From positions 5,873,501 to 5,937,500 of the forward strand of contig NZ_OW485601.1 in assembly GCF_937425535.1 (NCBI RefSeq): a stretch of DNA of 64,000 nt. Reading direction: 5' to 3'. The number at the start of each line of letters is the position of its first letter. Positions within the stretch are counted from its first letter, which is position 1. The DNA is from Rhodovastum atsumiense (lineage in GTDB: Bacteria > Pseudomonadota > Alphaproteobacteria > Acetobacterales > Acetobacteraceae). The position numbers were made by a program, and so were the translations under genes. Positions 52,350 through 63,038 of the stretch are shown here, piece after piece. The notes below the pieces were generated by a model that saw nothing but the letters and a program-made list of their open reading frames with translations, was not told the DNA's origin and ran no database searches.

Positions 52350-53113
52350 GCGCCGGCCAGGACGGCGCGCAGGCGCTGTCGGGGCTCTGGGCCGTCCCAG
52401 CACGCGGCAAAGGCCGCAAGGCCGGGGGCGGCCCGCTCCGCCGGCAGCAGGTCCTCCCATTGCCGCATCAGCGCCTTCTGCCGGCGCACCGCCCCGGGCG
52501 CGCCGGCCAGGATCTCGCCGACCAGCCGCTCCAGCGCCCGTTCCAGTTCGGCTTCCTCCACCACCTCCTCCACCAGCCCCCAGGCCAGCGCGGTGGCGGC
52601 ATCGATCGGCTCGCCGGTGAGCAGCAGGCGCCGCGTGCGCCCCCAGCCGATCAGCCCGGGCAGCAGCGCCGCCCCGGTCACGCAAGGCAGGCCCATGCGC
52701 AGTTCCGGCATGGCGAACAGCGCGCCACTGGCGGCAATGCGCAGGTCACAGGCACAGGCGAGTTCCAGCCCCGCCCCGATCGTCCAGCCCTGCAGCCGCG
52801 CAATCACCGGCACCGGCAAGGTCCGGATCGCCTGACACACCCCCTGCAACCGGACAGCGAAATCCTGCGCCATGGCCCGGTCAGCTTCCGCCAGCTCGGC
52901 AAGATCGGCGCCGCCGATGAAGGCGCGCGCGCCCTCCCCGGCCAGCACCACCGCCCGCAACGCCTCGTCCCCCGCCAGATCCCGCAACGCCGCGGCGAGG
53001 TCCTCCATCAGCCCCAGGCCCAGCACATTCAACGGGCCGGACTGGGCAAGCGTGATCCGCGCCACCCGTCCCTCCGGCCGCTCCCGCATCCGTGTCACGA
53101 TTGCCGGCGTCAT
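52313..53113 (-). CDS. Enoyl-CoA hydratase/isomerase family protein
   Basis: 266-residue crotonase-fold enzyme. Visible marks are [17 protein letters not shown], the oxyanion loop [14 protein letters not shown] and [26 protein letters not shown], followed by [17 protein letters not shown]. The two catalytic Glu positions of true hydratases are not both evident (the second region reads PELRMGLPC), so another crotonase activity is possible. There is no obvious beta-oxidation partner. It is convergent with the D-cysteine desulfhydrase-type gene and divergent from msrA (73-bp gap). Confidence 0.8.
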   Translation of the reverse strand: MTPAIVTRMRERPEGRVARITLAQSGPLNVLGLGLMEDLAAALRDLAGDEALRAVVLAGEGARAFIGGADLAELAEADRAMAQDFAVRLQGVCQAIRTLPVPVIARLQGWTIGAGLELACACDLRIAASGALFAMPELRMGLPCVTGAALLPGLIGWGRTRRLLLTGEPIDAATALAWGLVEEVVEEAELERALERLVGEILAGAPGAVRRQKALMRQWEDLLPAERAAPGLAAFAACWDGPEPRQRLRAVLAGAQDAAARVRTSR

Positions 53114-53186
53114 CGGTCATCCCTTGGCGAGCGCTGGACATGCGGGCGCCCAAACCCAACGTTAGGTAACGACGCGGAGGAAAGCC

Positions 53187-53753
53187 ATGGCAGAAGAACC
53201 GACGAAGACAGAGCTCGCGACCCTCGGGGGCGGGTGCTTCTGGTGCCTGGAAGCCATCTACGTGGGGTTGCGCGGGGTGCGGAAAGTGGTCTCCGGCTAT
53301 GCCGGCGGACACGTGGCGAACCCGACCTATGAACAGGTCTGCGGCAAGCAGACCGGCCACGCCGAGGTGGTGCAGATCAGCTACGATCCCGCCCAGATCA
53401 GCTACGAAGACCTGCTGCGGGTGTTCTTCACCATCCATGACCCCACCACCAAGGACCGGCAGGGCAACGACGTCGGGCCGCAATACCGCTCGATCATCCT
53501 GGCCCATGACGAGACCCAGCAGGCCACCGCCCGGAAAATCATCCGGGAAATCAACGAGGCCGGCATCTGGCCGGCGCCGCTGGTGACGGAACTCAAGCCG
53601 CTCGACCATTTCTGGCCGGGCGAGGCCCACCATCAGGATTACTTCGCCCGCAATCCCTGGACCGGCTATTGCCAGGTGGTGGTGGCGCCGAAGGTGCTCA
53701 AGTTCCGGGAGACGTTCGCGGATCGGCTGAAACCGGTGGCCACGGTCGCCTGA
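53187..53753 (+). CDS. msrA: Peptide-methionine (S)-S-oxide reductase MsrA
   Basis: 188 residues; reduces methionine-S-sulfoxide in proteins using thioredoxin. The catalytic motif GGCFWC has the nucleophile C17 with C20. GYAGGHVANPTYEQVC, GHAEVVQISYDP and a YRSIILAH stretch follow. GYCQVVVAPKVLKF keeps the recycling Cys near the end. The ATG has GGAGG close by. The gene ends 2 bp before the third copy of the five-hairpin repeat. With msrP in the window, both cytoplasmic and periplasmic methionine repair are present. Confidence 0.94.
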   Translation: MAEEPTKTELATLGGGCFWCLEAIYVGLRGVRKVVSGYAGGHVANPTYEQVCGKQTGHAEVVQISYDPAQISYEDLLRVFFTIHDPTTKDRQGNDVGPQYRSIILAHDETQQATARKIIREINEAGIWPAPLVTELKPLDHFWPGEAHHQDYFARNPWTGYCQVVVAPKVLKFRETFADRLKPVATVA

Positions 53754-53754
53754 T

Positions 53755-53902
53755 CCGGGGCGCTGCCCCGGCCCTGCCAGGAGGCTTCGCCTCCTGGACC
53801 TCCACCAAGGGCCACAGGCCCTTGGAACCCATGATTTGCCGCGCAGCGCGAATGGGGTGCAGGGGCCTTGTGGCCCCTGCCGGGTCGAGGGCAGAGCCCT
53901 CG
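53755..53902. repeat. Five-hairpin interspersed repeat, copy 3
   Basis: Hairpins are at 53755-53771, 53777-53797, 53805-53825, 53859-53880 and 53886-53902, in the same order and with the same linkers as copies 1 and 2. The first stem ends C/G where copies 1 and 2 end G/C, and the third has a different loop and a longer stem; pairing is kept. It lies between the converging msrA and ilvD genes and almost fills the gap. Confidence 0.88.
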
Positions 53903-53909
53903 CCTTCCC

Positions 53910-55760
53910 TTAACGCCGCTTGAGCTGCGCCACGTCCCGCACCGCGCCACGCGCCGCGCTGGTGGTCAGCGCCGCGTAAGCCTGCAGCGCCGCCGACACC
54001 TTCCGATCACGCCCGACCGGCTGCCAGGGTTCCGCCCGGGCTTCCATCGCGGCACGGCGGCGGGCGATCTCGGCGTCCGGCACGGCGAGCCGGATCGAGC
54101 GGGCGGGGATGTCGATCTCGATCGTGTCGCCTTCCTCCACCAGCCCGATGGTACCGCCTTCGGCCGCCTCGGGCGAGACATGGCCGATCGACAACCCCGA
54201 GGTGCCGCCGGAGAAGCGTCCGTCGGTGATGAGGGCGCAAGCCTTCCCGAGCCCCTTCGATTTCAGGTAGCTGGTCGGGTACAGCATCTCCTGCATGCCC
54301 GGCCCGCCCTTGGGGCCTTCGTAGCGGATCAGCACCACGTCGCCGGCCTGCACCACGCCGCCGAGGATCCCGGCGACCGCGGCGTCCTGGCTTTCGAAGA
54401 TGCGGGCGGGGCCGGAGAAGCGCAGGATCGAGGCGTCGACCCCGGCGGTCTTCACCACGCAGCCTTCCTCGGCGATGTTGCCGGTCAGCACCGCGAGCCC
54501 GCCATCCTTGGAAAAGGCATGGGCGGCGTCACGGATCACGCCCTTCTCACGGTCAATGTCGACCTCCGGCCAGCGGGCGGACTGGTTGAACGGCTCGGTG
54601 CTGGGGATTCCGCCCGGGGCGGCGCGGAAGAGTTCGTGCACCGAGGCGGCCTCGGTGCGGCGCACGTCCCAGCGGTCCAGTGCCTCGGCCAGGGTGCGGC
54701 TGTGCACGGTGGCGGTGTCGCGGTTGACCAGCCCGGCGCGGTCGAGCTCGCCGAGGATGCCGAAGATGCCGCCGGCGTGGTGCACGTCCTCGACATGCAC
54801 GTCGGCGACGGCGGGGGCGACCTTGCACAGCACCGGGACGCGGCGCGAGAGGCGGTCGATATCGGCCATGCCGAAAGGCACACCGGCTTCCTGCGCCGCG
54901 GCGAGCAGATGCAGCACGGTGTTGGTCGAGCCGCCCATGGCGATGTCCAGCGTCATGGCGTTCTCGAAGGCGGCGAAGCTGGCGATGTTGCGCGGCAGCA
55001 CGGAGGCGTCGTCCCGCTCGTACCAACGCTGGGCGAGGTCGACGATCAGGTGGCCGGCTTCCACGAACAGCTTGCGGCGGTCGGCGTGGCTGGCCAGCGT
55101 GGTGCCATTGCCGGGAAGCGCCAGTCCGAGCGCCTCGGTCAGGCAGTTCATGGAATTCGCGGTGAACATGCCCGAGCAGGAGCCGCAGGTCGGACAGGCC
55201 GAGCGCTCGACCGCCTCGACCTCGGCGTCGGTGACCGAGGCATCGGCGGCGACCACCATGGCGTCGATCAGGTCGACGGCGCGCTGCCGGCCCTTCAGCA
55301 CCACCTTGCCGGCCTCCATCGGGCCGCCGGAGACGAAGACCGTGGGGATGTTGAGGCGCAGCGACGCCATCAGCATGCCCGGCGTGATCTTGTCGCAGTT
55401 GGAGATGCAGACCAGCGCGTCGGCGCAATGGGCGTTGACCATGTACTCGACGGCATCCGCGATCAGCTCGCGCGAGGGCAGGCTGTAGAGCATGCCCTCA
55501 TGGCCCATGGCGATGCCGTCATCGACGGCGATGGTGTTGAATTCCTTGGCGACGCCGCCCGCCGCCTCGATCTCGCGCGCAACCAGCTGGCCGAGATTGT
55601 GCAGGTGGACGTGGCCGGGGACGAACTGGGTGAAGGAATTGGCGATGGCGATGATGGGCTTGCCGAAATCGCCTTCCTTCATCCCGGTCGCGCGCCACAG
55701 GCCGCGGGCGCCGGCCATGTTGCGGCCGTGAGTGGTGGTGCGGGAACGGTAGGCGGGCAT
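53910..55760 (-). CDS. ilvD: Dihydroxy-acid dehydratase IlvD
   Basis: 616-residue Fe-S enzyme of valine, leucine and isoleucine synthesis; it dehydrates 2,3-dihydroxy-isovalerate and -methylvalerate. It starts [21 protein letters not shown] (in part), the canonical N-terminus. Cluster ligands are in [12 protein letters not shown] and [18 protein letters not shown]. The start at 55760 has AGGAG 8 nt upstream; an extension to 55865 is not family-like. It is a much closer match to true IlvD than the dehydratase at 12580. Convergent with msrA across a repeat and divergent from mazG. Confidence 0.94.
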   Translation of the reverse strand: MPAYRSRTTTHGRNMAGARGLWRATGMKEGDFGKPIIAIANSFTQFVPGHVHLHNLGQLVAREIEAAGGVAKEFNTIAVDDGIAMGHEGMLYSLPSRELIADAVEYMVNAHCADALVCISNCDKITPGMLMASLRLNIPTVFVSGGPMEAGKVVLKGRQRAVDLIDAMVVAADASVTDAEVEAVERSACPTCGSCSGMFTANSMNCLTEALGLALPGNGTTLASHADRRKLFVEAGHLIVDLAQRWYERDDASVLPRNIASFAAFENAMTLDIAMGGSTNTVLHLLAAAQEAGVPFGMADIDRLSRRVPVLCKVAPAVADVHVEDVHHAGGIFGILGELDRAGLVNRDTATVHSRTLAEALDRWDVRRTEAASVHELFRAAPGGIPSTEPFNQSARWPEVDIDREKGVIRDAAHAFSKDGGLAVLTGNIAEEGCVVKTAGVDASILRFSGPARIFESQDAAVAGILGGVVQAGDVVLIRYEGPKGGPGMQEMLYPTSYLKSKGLGKACALITDGRFSGGTSGLSIGHVSPEAAEGGTIGLVEEGDTIEIDIPARSIRLAVPDAEIARRRAAMEARAEPWQPVGRDRKVSAALQAYAALTTSAARGAVRDVAQLKRR

Positions 55761-55959
55761 GCGGCTTGCTCCTGGCGAAATTTGCGGCGGATTTTGCGGC
55801 ATGTGACCCGAAGCCGGGGGCGGACTCAACCCTGCGGGAAGCTGGGAGGGATGCCGGGTTGGCATGGGAGCACGGGAAGATGGGTATCACCGCGGGCTGG
55901 GACAGCCCCCGCCAGGGGGTTATGTCTGCGCCGAGAATGCCCTGCCCCGGAGAGTGCGC

Positions 55960-56751
55960 GTGACCGCCGAAACCGAACTGCGCCGATTGCTCGACATCAT
56001 GGTCGCCCTGCGCGACCGCGCCAGCGGCTGTCCCTGGGATGTCGCGCAGGATTTCGCCTCGATCGCCCCCTACACGATCGAGGAAGCCTACGAGGTCGCC
56101 GACGCGATCGCCCGCCGCGACTTCGCCGCCCTGCCGGACGAGCTGGGCGACCTGCTGTTCCAGGTGGTCTACCACGCCCGCATGGCCGAGGAGGAAGGCC
56201 GCTTCGATTTCGCCGAGGTGGCACGGCACATCGCCGACAAGATGGTGCGCCGCCACCCGCATGTCTTCGGCGAGGCCGCCGCGCGGACCGCGGGCATGCA
56301 GGAAGCCGCCTGGGAGGAACAGAAGCGCGCCGAGCGCGCCGCCCGCGCCGAGACCGGCACGCTTGCCGGCATTCCGCTCGGGCTCCCTGCCCTCACCCGC
56401 GCCGAGAAGCTGACCCGTCGCGCCGCCCGCGTGGGCTTCGACTGGCCCGATGCCGAGGCGGTGCTGGCCAAGCTTGACGAGGAAGTGGCCGAATTGCGCG
56501 CCGAACTGCCGGGCGCCGATCCGGCGCGGCTGACCGACGAGATGGGGGACCTGCTGTTCGTGATGGCCAATCTCGCCCGCAAGCTCGGCCTCGACCCCGA
56601 GCGCTGCCTGCGGGAAGCCAACCTGAAATTCGCCCGCCGCTTCGGCGAGGTGGAACGGCGCCTGGCGGAGACAGGGCGGACGCCGGCCGATGCGACGCTC
56701 GACGAGATGGAAGCGCACTGGCAGGACGCCAAGCGCGCCGAACGCGGCTGA
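55960..56751 (+). CDS. mazG: Nucleoside triphosphate pyrophosphohydrolase MazG
   Basis: 263-residue housekeeping pyrophosphatase that hydrolyses (d)NTPs to the monophosphate. It has the tandem MazG plan. The first repeat is CPWDVAQDFASIAPYTIEEAYEVADAI with DELGDLLFQVVYHA; the second is DEEVAELRAEL with DEMGDLLFVMANLAR. The EExxE and ExxD metal sites are present in both. The start is GTG at 55960 with GGAGAG just upstream; earlier in-frame codons lack family character. Confidence 0.93.
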   Translation: MTAETELRRLLDIMVALRDRASGCPWDVAQDFASIAPYTIEEAYEVADAIARRDFAALPDELGDLLFQVVYHARMAEEEGRFDFAEVARHIADKMVRRHPHVFGEAAARTAGMQEAAWEEQKRAERAARAETGTLAGIPLGLPALTRAEKLTRRAARVGFDWPDAEAVLAKLDEEVAELRAELPGADPARLTDEMGDLLFVMANLARKLGLDPERCLREANLKFARRFGEVERRLAETGRTPADATLDEMEAHWQDAKRAERG

Positions 56752-56771
56752 GACGGAATTCCCGCGGGATT

Positions 56772-56945
56772 CTACGCGGCGCCGTTCGGTGCCTCGCGGT
56801 CATGCGCCGCGTCTTCGTAGGTTTCTGCGAGATCGAGCAGAAGCGCGCGGATCCAGGGATCGCCCGCGTCCCTGGCCAACTGCCGGAACCGGGCGGCCTC
56901 GGCAAGATCCTGGGCCATCGGCGACAATTTTTGGTTGATCGTCAT
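56772..56945 (-). CDS. Small alpha-helical hypothetical protein, 57 aa
   Basis: A short gene in an otherwise empty gap. It encodes MTINQKLSPMAQ then DLAEAARFRQLARDAGDPW and ends AAHDREAPNGAA, with a TAG stop. The body is a Leu/Ala/Arg-rich amphipathic helix pair (ALLLDLAETYEDAA). Similar 50-70-aa proteins with one Leu-zipper-like helix are common in alphaproteobacteria and have no known role. The RBS is weak. It is convergent with mazG and lies 100 bp from the LysR gene in the same direction. Confidence 0.55.
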   Translation of the reverse strand: MTINQKLSPMAQDLAEAARFRQLARDAGDPWIRALLLDLAETYEDAAHDREAPNGAA

Positions 56946-57045
56946 GGACAAGATTTACGCTTTGGGATTGCCTGGACAAATCCGTATCGATGTCAAATTA
57001 ACTTGATCATTACGTTCGATATCGCACGGAAAGTCCGCCCCGCCC

Positions 57046-57933
57046 TCAGTCGGGCAGGAAGCGCAGGCGTTCTTCCTTGAAGCGTCGGGCGAGGAACGCG
57101 CGACAGGACGCGACGCGCAACAGCGCCTGCGTGTCGGGATGGGCGAGCAGGTGATAGCTGCGGCGAAACCGGAGCTGGGGCAGGATTGGCACCAGCCCGG
57201 CCGAACCGCGTGCGGCGAAGTCGTGCAGAATGCCGATGCCGACCCCGGCCTTGACGGCTTCCATCTGCCCCACCACGCTCGCGCACCGGAACAGGCGGCG
57301 CGCATGCCGCTCCAGCGCCATGGCGTAATCGAGCGATGAGGCATAGGCGTAGTCCTCGACCCCGGTGACGATGACGTGGTCGGCAAGGTCGTCCGGGGCG
57401 ATGGGCGTTCCGTTCGCGGCGAGATAGCTGCCGGCCGCGTAGACGCTGAGCGAATAGTCGCTCAATCGCGTCACCAGCAGCCGCCCTTCCGTCGGCGGGT
57501 CGAGGCAGATGGCGAGATCCGCTTCACGCCGTGACAGCGAGAAGGTCCGTGGCAGCGGCACGAGTTCCACCACGAGGCCGGGATGCAGCCGGGTGAATTT
57601 TCCCAGCTCGACAGCCAGGAAATAATTGCCGAGCCCATCGGGGGCGCCGATCCGGACCGTCCCTGTGACCGAGCTGGCCTTCTCGTGGGAAGTCTCGATG
57701 ATGCCGAGGATTTCCGTTTCGATGCGCTCGGCCGTCGGCAGCAATTGCTCCCCTGCCTGCGTCAGCACCGACCCGGCCGGCCGCCGGTCGAACAGGCGCA
57801 CGCCAAGGGAGTCTTCCAGGGCGTCGAGGCGCCGGGCCACGGTGGCGTGGTTGAGCCCCAGCCGCGCCGCGGCGGCCAGCATCTGCCCGCTCCGCGCCAC
57901 CGCGAGGAAGATACGCAGGTGATCCCAATCCAT
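57046..57933 (-). CDS. LysR-family transcriptional regulator
   Basis: 295 residues. The N-terminal HTH is [38 protein letters not shown], kept in segments. The substrate domain has [38 protein letters not shown] and a C-terminal [12 protein letters not shown]. It belongs to the branch with MDWDHLR starts found beside mmsA and omega-amino-acid transaminase genes. It is divergent from that pair, which it probably activates when beta-alanine or malonate semialdehyde is present. Confidence 0.86.
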   Translation of the reverse strand: MDWDHLRIFLAVARSGQMLAAAARLGLNHATVARRLDALEDSLGVRLFDRRPAGSVLTQAGEQLLPTAERIETEILGIIETSHEKASSVTGTVRIGAPDGLGNYFLAVELGKFTRLHPGLVVELVPLPRTFSLSRREADLAICLDPPTEGRLLVTRLSDYSLSVYAAGSYLAANGTPIAPDDLADHVIVTGVEDYAYASSLDYAMALERHARRLFRCASVVGQMEAVKAGVGIGILHDFAARGSAGLVPILPQLRFRRSYHLLAHPDTQALLRVASCRAFLARRFKEERLRFLPD

Positions 57934-57945
57934 TATATATTTCGC

Positions 57946-57960
57946 GCACAACGTTTGTGC
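57946..57960. promoter_or_regulatory. Candidate LysR binding site
   Basis: GCACA (57946-57950), 5 nt, TGTGC (57956-57960) form a near-perfect 15-bp palindrome in the divergent gap between lysR and mmsA. A third GTGC-containing element lies about 20 bp further right. Two ATATAT patches near 57935 and 57990 could be the -10 elements of the two promoters. Confidence 0.42.
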
Positions 57961-58064
57961 TGATTATCGAATTGATGTGCGGTAGACGATATATAAGGAT
58001 CCGGCGTTCCACAACCGGCCTGCGACGGCTGCCGCACCCAGGCCCCCAGGATCAAGGATCGGCC

Positions 58065-59561
<1,497 letters not shown>

Positions 59562-59581
59562 ACAAGCAAGGTCCCTTCTCC

Positions 59582-60904
59582 ATGCAGATCCCTGCCCGTC
59601 CCAACGACCTCGCCTCCTTCTGGATGCCCTTCACGGCAAACCGGCAGTTCAAGAAGGCGCCGCGCCTGTTCGTCGCCGCCGACCGCATGCACTACCGGAC
59701 CGATGACGGGCGCAGCGTGCTCGACGGCACCGCGGGGCTGTGGTGCTGCAACGCCGGCCACAACCGGCCGAAGATCGTCGAGGCGATCCGTCGGCAGGCC
59801 GGCGAGCTCGACTACGCGCCGGCCTTCCAGATGGGGCATCCGAAGGCGTTCGAGTTCGCCAACCGTCTCGTCGCCATCGCACCGGACGGCTTCGACCACG
59901 TCTTCTTCACCAACTCCGGGTCGGAATCCGCTGACACGGCGCTGAAGATGGCGCTGGCCTATCACCGCATCCGCGGCGAGGCGCAGCGTACCCGCCTGAT
60001 TGGCCGCGAGCGCGGCTACCACGGCGTCAATTTCGGTGGCATGTCGGTTGGCGGCATCGGCGGCAACCGCAAGATGTTCGGCCAGTTGCTGCCCGGCGTC
60101 GACCATATCCGCCACACCCATGATCCGGCACGCAACGCGTTCTCGCGCGGCCAGCCGGAGCATGGCGCCGAGTTCGCCGACGAACTGGAGCGGCTGTGCG
60201 CGCTGCATGATCCCAGCACGATCGCCGCCGTGATCGTGGAGCCGATGGCGGGATCGACCGGCGTGCTGATTCCGCCGAAGGGCTACCTCGAGCGGCTGCG
60301 CGCGATCTGCGACAAACACGGCATCCTGCTGATCTTCGATGAAGTCATCACGGGATTCGGCCGGCTCGGCACGCCCTTCGCGGTCGATCATTTTGGTGTC
60401 AGGCCGGACCTCTTCACCATCGCCAAGGGCATGACCAACGGCGTCGTTCCCATGGGGGGCGTCTTCGTCACGGGGAAGGTTCATGACGCCTTCATGAGCG
60501 GCCCCGAATACATGATCGAGTTCGGGCACGGCTACACCTACTCCGGCAACCCGATCGCCTGCGCCGCCGGCATCGGCACGCTCGACACCTATGCCGAGGA
60601 AGGGCTGCTCACGCGTGGCGCCGAGCTCGCGGAGTACTGGGCCGATGCGCTGCATTCGCTGCGTGGCCTGCCGCATGTGATCGACATCCGCAATCTCGGC
60701 CTGATCGGTGCCATCGAACTCGAGCCGATCCCGGGGGATCCGACCAAGCGGGCTTTCTCCTGCTTCCTCGATGCCTTCGAGCACGGCCTGCTGATCCGCA
60801 CGACCGGCGACATCATCGCCCTGTCGCCGCCCCTGATCATCGAAAAGCCGCAGATCGACGAGTTGTTCGGCAAGCTGGCCGATGTCCTGAAGCGCGCCGC
60901 CTGA
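59582..60904 (+). CDS. Omega-amino acid--pyruvate aminotransferase (class III)
   Basis: 440-residue fold-type I PLP enzyme. It opens SFWMPFTANRQFKKAPRLF. PLP-binding features are FFTNSGSESADTALK, RGYHGVNFGGMSVGG, LLIFDEVITGFGRLG (Asp) and the Schiff-base Lys in TIAKGMTNG. It transfers the amino group of beta-alanine or a longer omega-amino acid to pyruvate, giving malonate semialdehyde for the upstream mmsA product. The ATG at 59582 is used; a GTG at 59558 would give a GTGA overlap with mmsA and is an alternative. Confidence 0.88.
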   Translation: MQIPARPNDLASFWMPFTANRQFKKAPRLFVAADRMHYRTDDGRSVLDGTAGLWCCNAGHNRPKIVEAIRRQAGELDYAPAFQMGHPKAFEFANRLVAIAPDGFDHVFFTNSGSESADTALKMALAYHRIRGEAQRTRLIGRERGYHGVNFGGMSVGGIGGNRKMFGQLLPGVDHIRHTHDPARNAFSRGQPEHGAEFADELERLCALHDPSTIAAVIVEPMAGSTGVLIPPKGYLERLRAICDKHGILLIFDEVITGFGRLGTPFAVDHFGVRPDLFTIAKGMTNGVVPMGGVFVTGKVHDAFMSGPEYMIEFGHGYTYSGNPIACAAGIGTLDTYAEEGLLTRGAELAEYWADALHSLRGLPHVIDIRNLGLIGAIELEPIPGDPTKRAFSCFLDAFEHGLLIRTTGDIIALSPPLIIEKPQIDELFGKLADVLKRAA

Positions 60905-60912
60905 CACGGGCG

Positions 60913-60982
60913 GGTTGCCGGGTACGGCAACCGAAATTCGATGGCCATCACATGCGGTCCGGCGCAAGCCGGGCCGCATGTG
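60913..60982 (+). terminator. Tandem hairpins after the beta-alanine operon
   Basis: The first hairpin is GGTTGCCG (60913-60920), GGTA loop, CGGCAACC (60925-60932). The second has arms 60949-60963 and 60968-60982 with one G-T mismatch in 15 pairs and a GCAA tetraloop of the GNRA type, followed by GCGTTTGCG. Their place 9 and 45 bp after the aminotransferase stop suits termination. Confidence 0.6.
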
Positions 60983-61436
60983 CGTTTGCGGGCCTGCTCG
61001 GCAAAAGACATCACGTCCGGCCGCGAAATCCCGAAACCGTCGACCTACGTGCTATTGCGGAAGCGGATCCATGCAGGCGTCCGTCATCCTGCACAAGATT
61101 TTCGCCCTCGGAACTGTCGTCGCTGCAATTTGCGGCTGATGCGCATGCATGGGGCAGAAAATGCCTGACGATGACGCAAGATAAACCGACTCTGCATCAA
61201 CCATTGTCATGCATCCCGACGCCGGCAGTGCGCAGGACCCACGTACCCATTCGCCAAAACCTCTGCGACTCCGTTGCGATTTCACCTGATGGAACGCGCA
61301 GGCACGATTTGCGACGAAAACGCAACAGACCTGCAAGATGGCGTTGGCTGGCATGCCAATTGCGAACGGCTGCGTGCCGACAACCATGAACCGTCGGGCC
61401 GGATCCTGACTGATTCCGCTCCTTTTGAGGACTTCC
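60983..61436 (+). other. Long gap upstream of an ABC importer
   Basis: About 450 bp without a convincing gene. Frames run through it but lack codon bias and starts with ribosome sites. It ends with GAGG 7 nt before the binding-protein ATG at 61437, so the right part should hold that promoter. No strong palindrome was found beyond the hairpins at its left edge. Confidence 0.5.
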
Positions 61437-63035
61437 ATGGTCACGAAGCCATCCCGCCTTCGCGTCTTTGCGGCGAGCCTTGTTTCCGCCTGGCTGGCGG
61501 CCTCCTGCCTCACCACGGCGAAAGCCGAGACCACCGTCACGGCGGTGATGCACGCCCCGTTGCGGGCGCTCGATCCGGTGATCAGCACCGCCTATATCGT
61601 GCGCAATTACGGCTACCTGGTCTACGACACCCTGCTGGCGCGGGACTCCAAGGGCAACGTGAAGCCGCAGATGGCGTCCTGGACGGTTTCGCCCGACGGC
61701 AAGACCTACACCTTCACGCTGCGCGACGGACTGGCCTGGCATGACGGCACGCCGGTCACGGCCGAGGACTGCGTGGCCAGCCTCGGGCGCTGGAGCAAGG
61801 TCGACAAGCTCGGCCAGATCATGGCTTCGCTGCTGACCGAGATGAAGCCGGTGGATGCCAAAAGCTTCACCATGACCTTCTCGGTTCCCACCGAGATCGG
61901 CCTGATGGCACTCAGCAAGCCCAGCGGCGTCGCCCCCTTCATGTTCCCCAAGGCCGTCGCCGCGACACCGGTCAGCCAGGCGATCACCTCGACCATCGGA
62001 TCCGGTCCGTTTCGGTTCGTGACGGCCGAGTACAAGCCCGGCGTGCAGGCCAGCTTCGTGAAGAACACGGCCTATGTACCGCGACCCGAGCCGGCCGACG
62101 GCCTCGCCGGCGGCAAGGTGGTCAAGATCGACAAGGTGGTCTGGACCACCATGCCCGACCCGATGACCGCCGTGAATGCGCTGCTCGGCGGCGAGATCGA
62201 CATGATCGAGCAGGTGCCGCACGATCTGCTGCCTCTGGTCGAAGGCAATCCCGGCTTCACCACGGTGGTCTTCCGCAAGCAGGGCAGCCAGAATCTCGCC
62301 CGCCTCAACTGGACCCAGCCGCCCTTCAACAACCCGAAGATCCGCGAGGCCGCCCTGCTCGCGCTCGGCCAGCAGCCGCTGCTCGATGCCCAGGTCGGCA
62401 GTGGCTCCAAATACGCCGAGACCTGCCCGGCGGTGTTCGGCTGCGGCAGCCGCTATGCCAGCAGCTACGGCGCCGACCGGACCGTGAAGGCCCAGCCGGC
62501 GAAGGCCAAGGCGCTGCTGAAGGAAGCCGGCTACGACGGCAAGCCGATCGTCCTGCTGCACGCCACCGACCTTGCCACGCTGGCGCCGATGGGACCGGTC
62601 TTCGCCCAGCAACTGCGCAATGCCGGCTTCACCGTTCAGATGTTGTCGATGGACTGGGCGAGCGTGGTGGCGCGGCGTGCCTCCAAGGCGCCGGCGGCCG
62701 AAGGCGGCTGGAACGTCTTCTCCACCACCAACGTGCTGCCTGATGTCGCCGATCCGCTGGGCTTCATCGGCGTGGCTGCCGGCGGCGACTCCGCCTGGTT
62801 CGGCTGGCCGAACGTGCTGGAGATCGAGGCTGCCCGGGCGAAGCTCGCCCGCACCGCCGATGCCGCCGAAGCCACGAAGATCGGCCAGGAAATCCACAAG
62901 CTGGTCATCGACAACGTGGTGATGATCCCGATGGGCGAGTTCTATTCGGTCACCGCCCTGAGCAAGAAAGTGGCCTATCAGGTCGATGCCGAGGCACCGG
63001 TGTTCTGGGCCATGTCCAAGTCCGCGGGCCGCTGA
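61437..63035 (+). CDS. Peptide-type ABC importer periplasmic substrate-binding protein 2
   Basis: 532-residue SBP_bac_5 protein. The Sec signal (VTKPSRLRVFAASLVSAWLAAS, cleavage near TAKAE) leads into APLRALDPVISTAYIVRNYGYLVYDTL, then FTLRDGLAWHDGTPVTAEDCV, STIGSGPFRF and KIREAALLALGQQPLLD. This is the dipeptide/opine-importer plan. The ATG at 61437 has GAGG 7 nt upstream; a TTG four codons earlier is less likely. The permease gene follows 3 bp on. Confidence 0.9.
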   Translation: MVTKPSRLRVFAASLVSAWLAASCLTTAKAETTVTAVMHAPLRALDPVISTAYIVRNYGYLVYDTLLARDSKGNVKPQMASWTVSPDGKTYTFTLRDGLAWHDGTPVTAEDCVASLGRWSKVDKLGQIMASLLTEMKPVDAKSFTMTFSVPTEIGLMALSKPSGVAPFMFPKAVAATPVSQAITSTIGSGPFRFVTAEYKPGVQASFVKNTAYVPRPEPADGLAGGKVVKIDKVVWTTMPDPMTAVNALLGGEIDMIEQVPHDLLPLVEGNPGFTTVVFRKQGSQNLARLNWTQPPFNNPKIREAALLALGQQPLLDAQVGSGSKYAETCPAVFGCGSRYASSYGADRTVKAQPAKAKALLKEAGYDGKPIVLLHATDLATLAPMGPVFAQQLRNAGFTVQMLSMDWASVVARRASKAPAAEGGWNVFSTTNVLPDVADPLGFIGVAAGGDSAWFGWPNVLEIEAARAKLARTADAAEATKIGQEIHKLVIDNVVMIPMGEFYSVTALSKKVAYQVDAEAPVFWAMSKSAGR

Positions 63036-63038
63036 TCG

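Noticed and set aside
53910-55865. Longer IlvD start at 55865
   Set aside because: The extra 35 residues are Pro/Ser-rich and unlike the family, whereas the ATG at 55760 has a well-spaced AGGAG and the canonical N-terminus.
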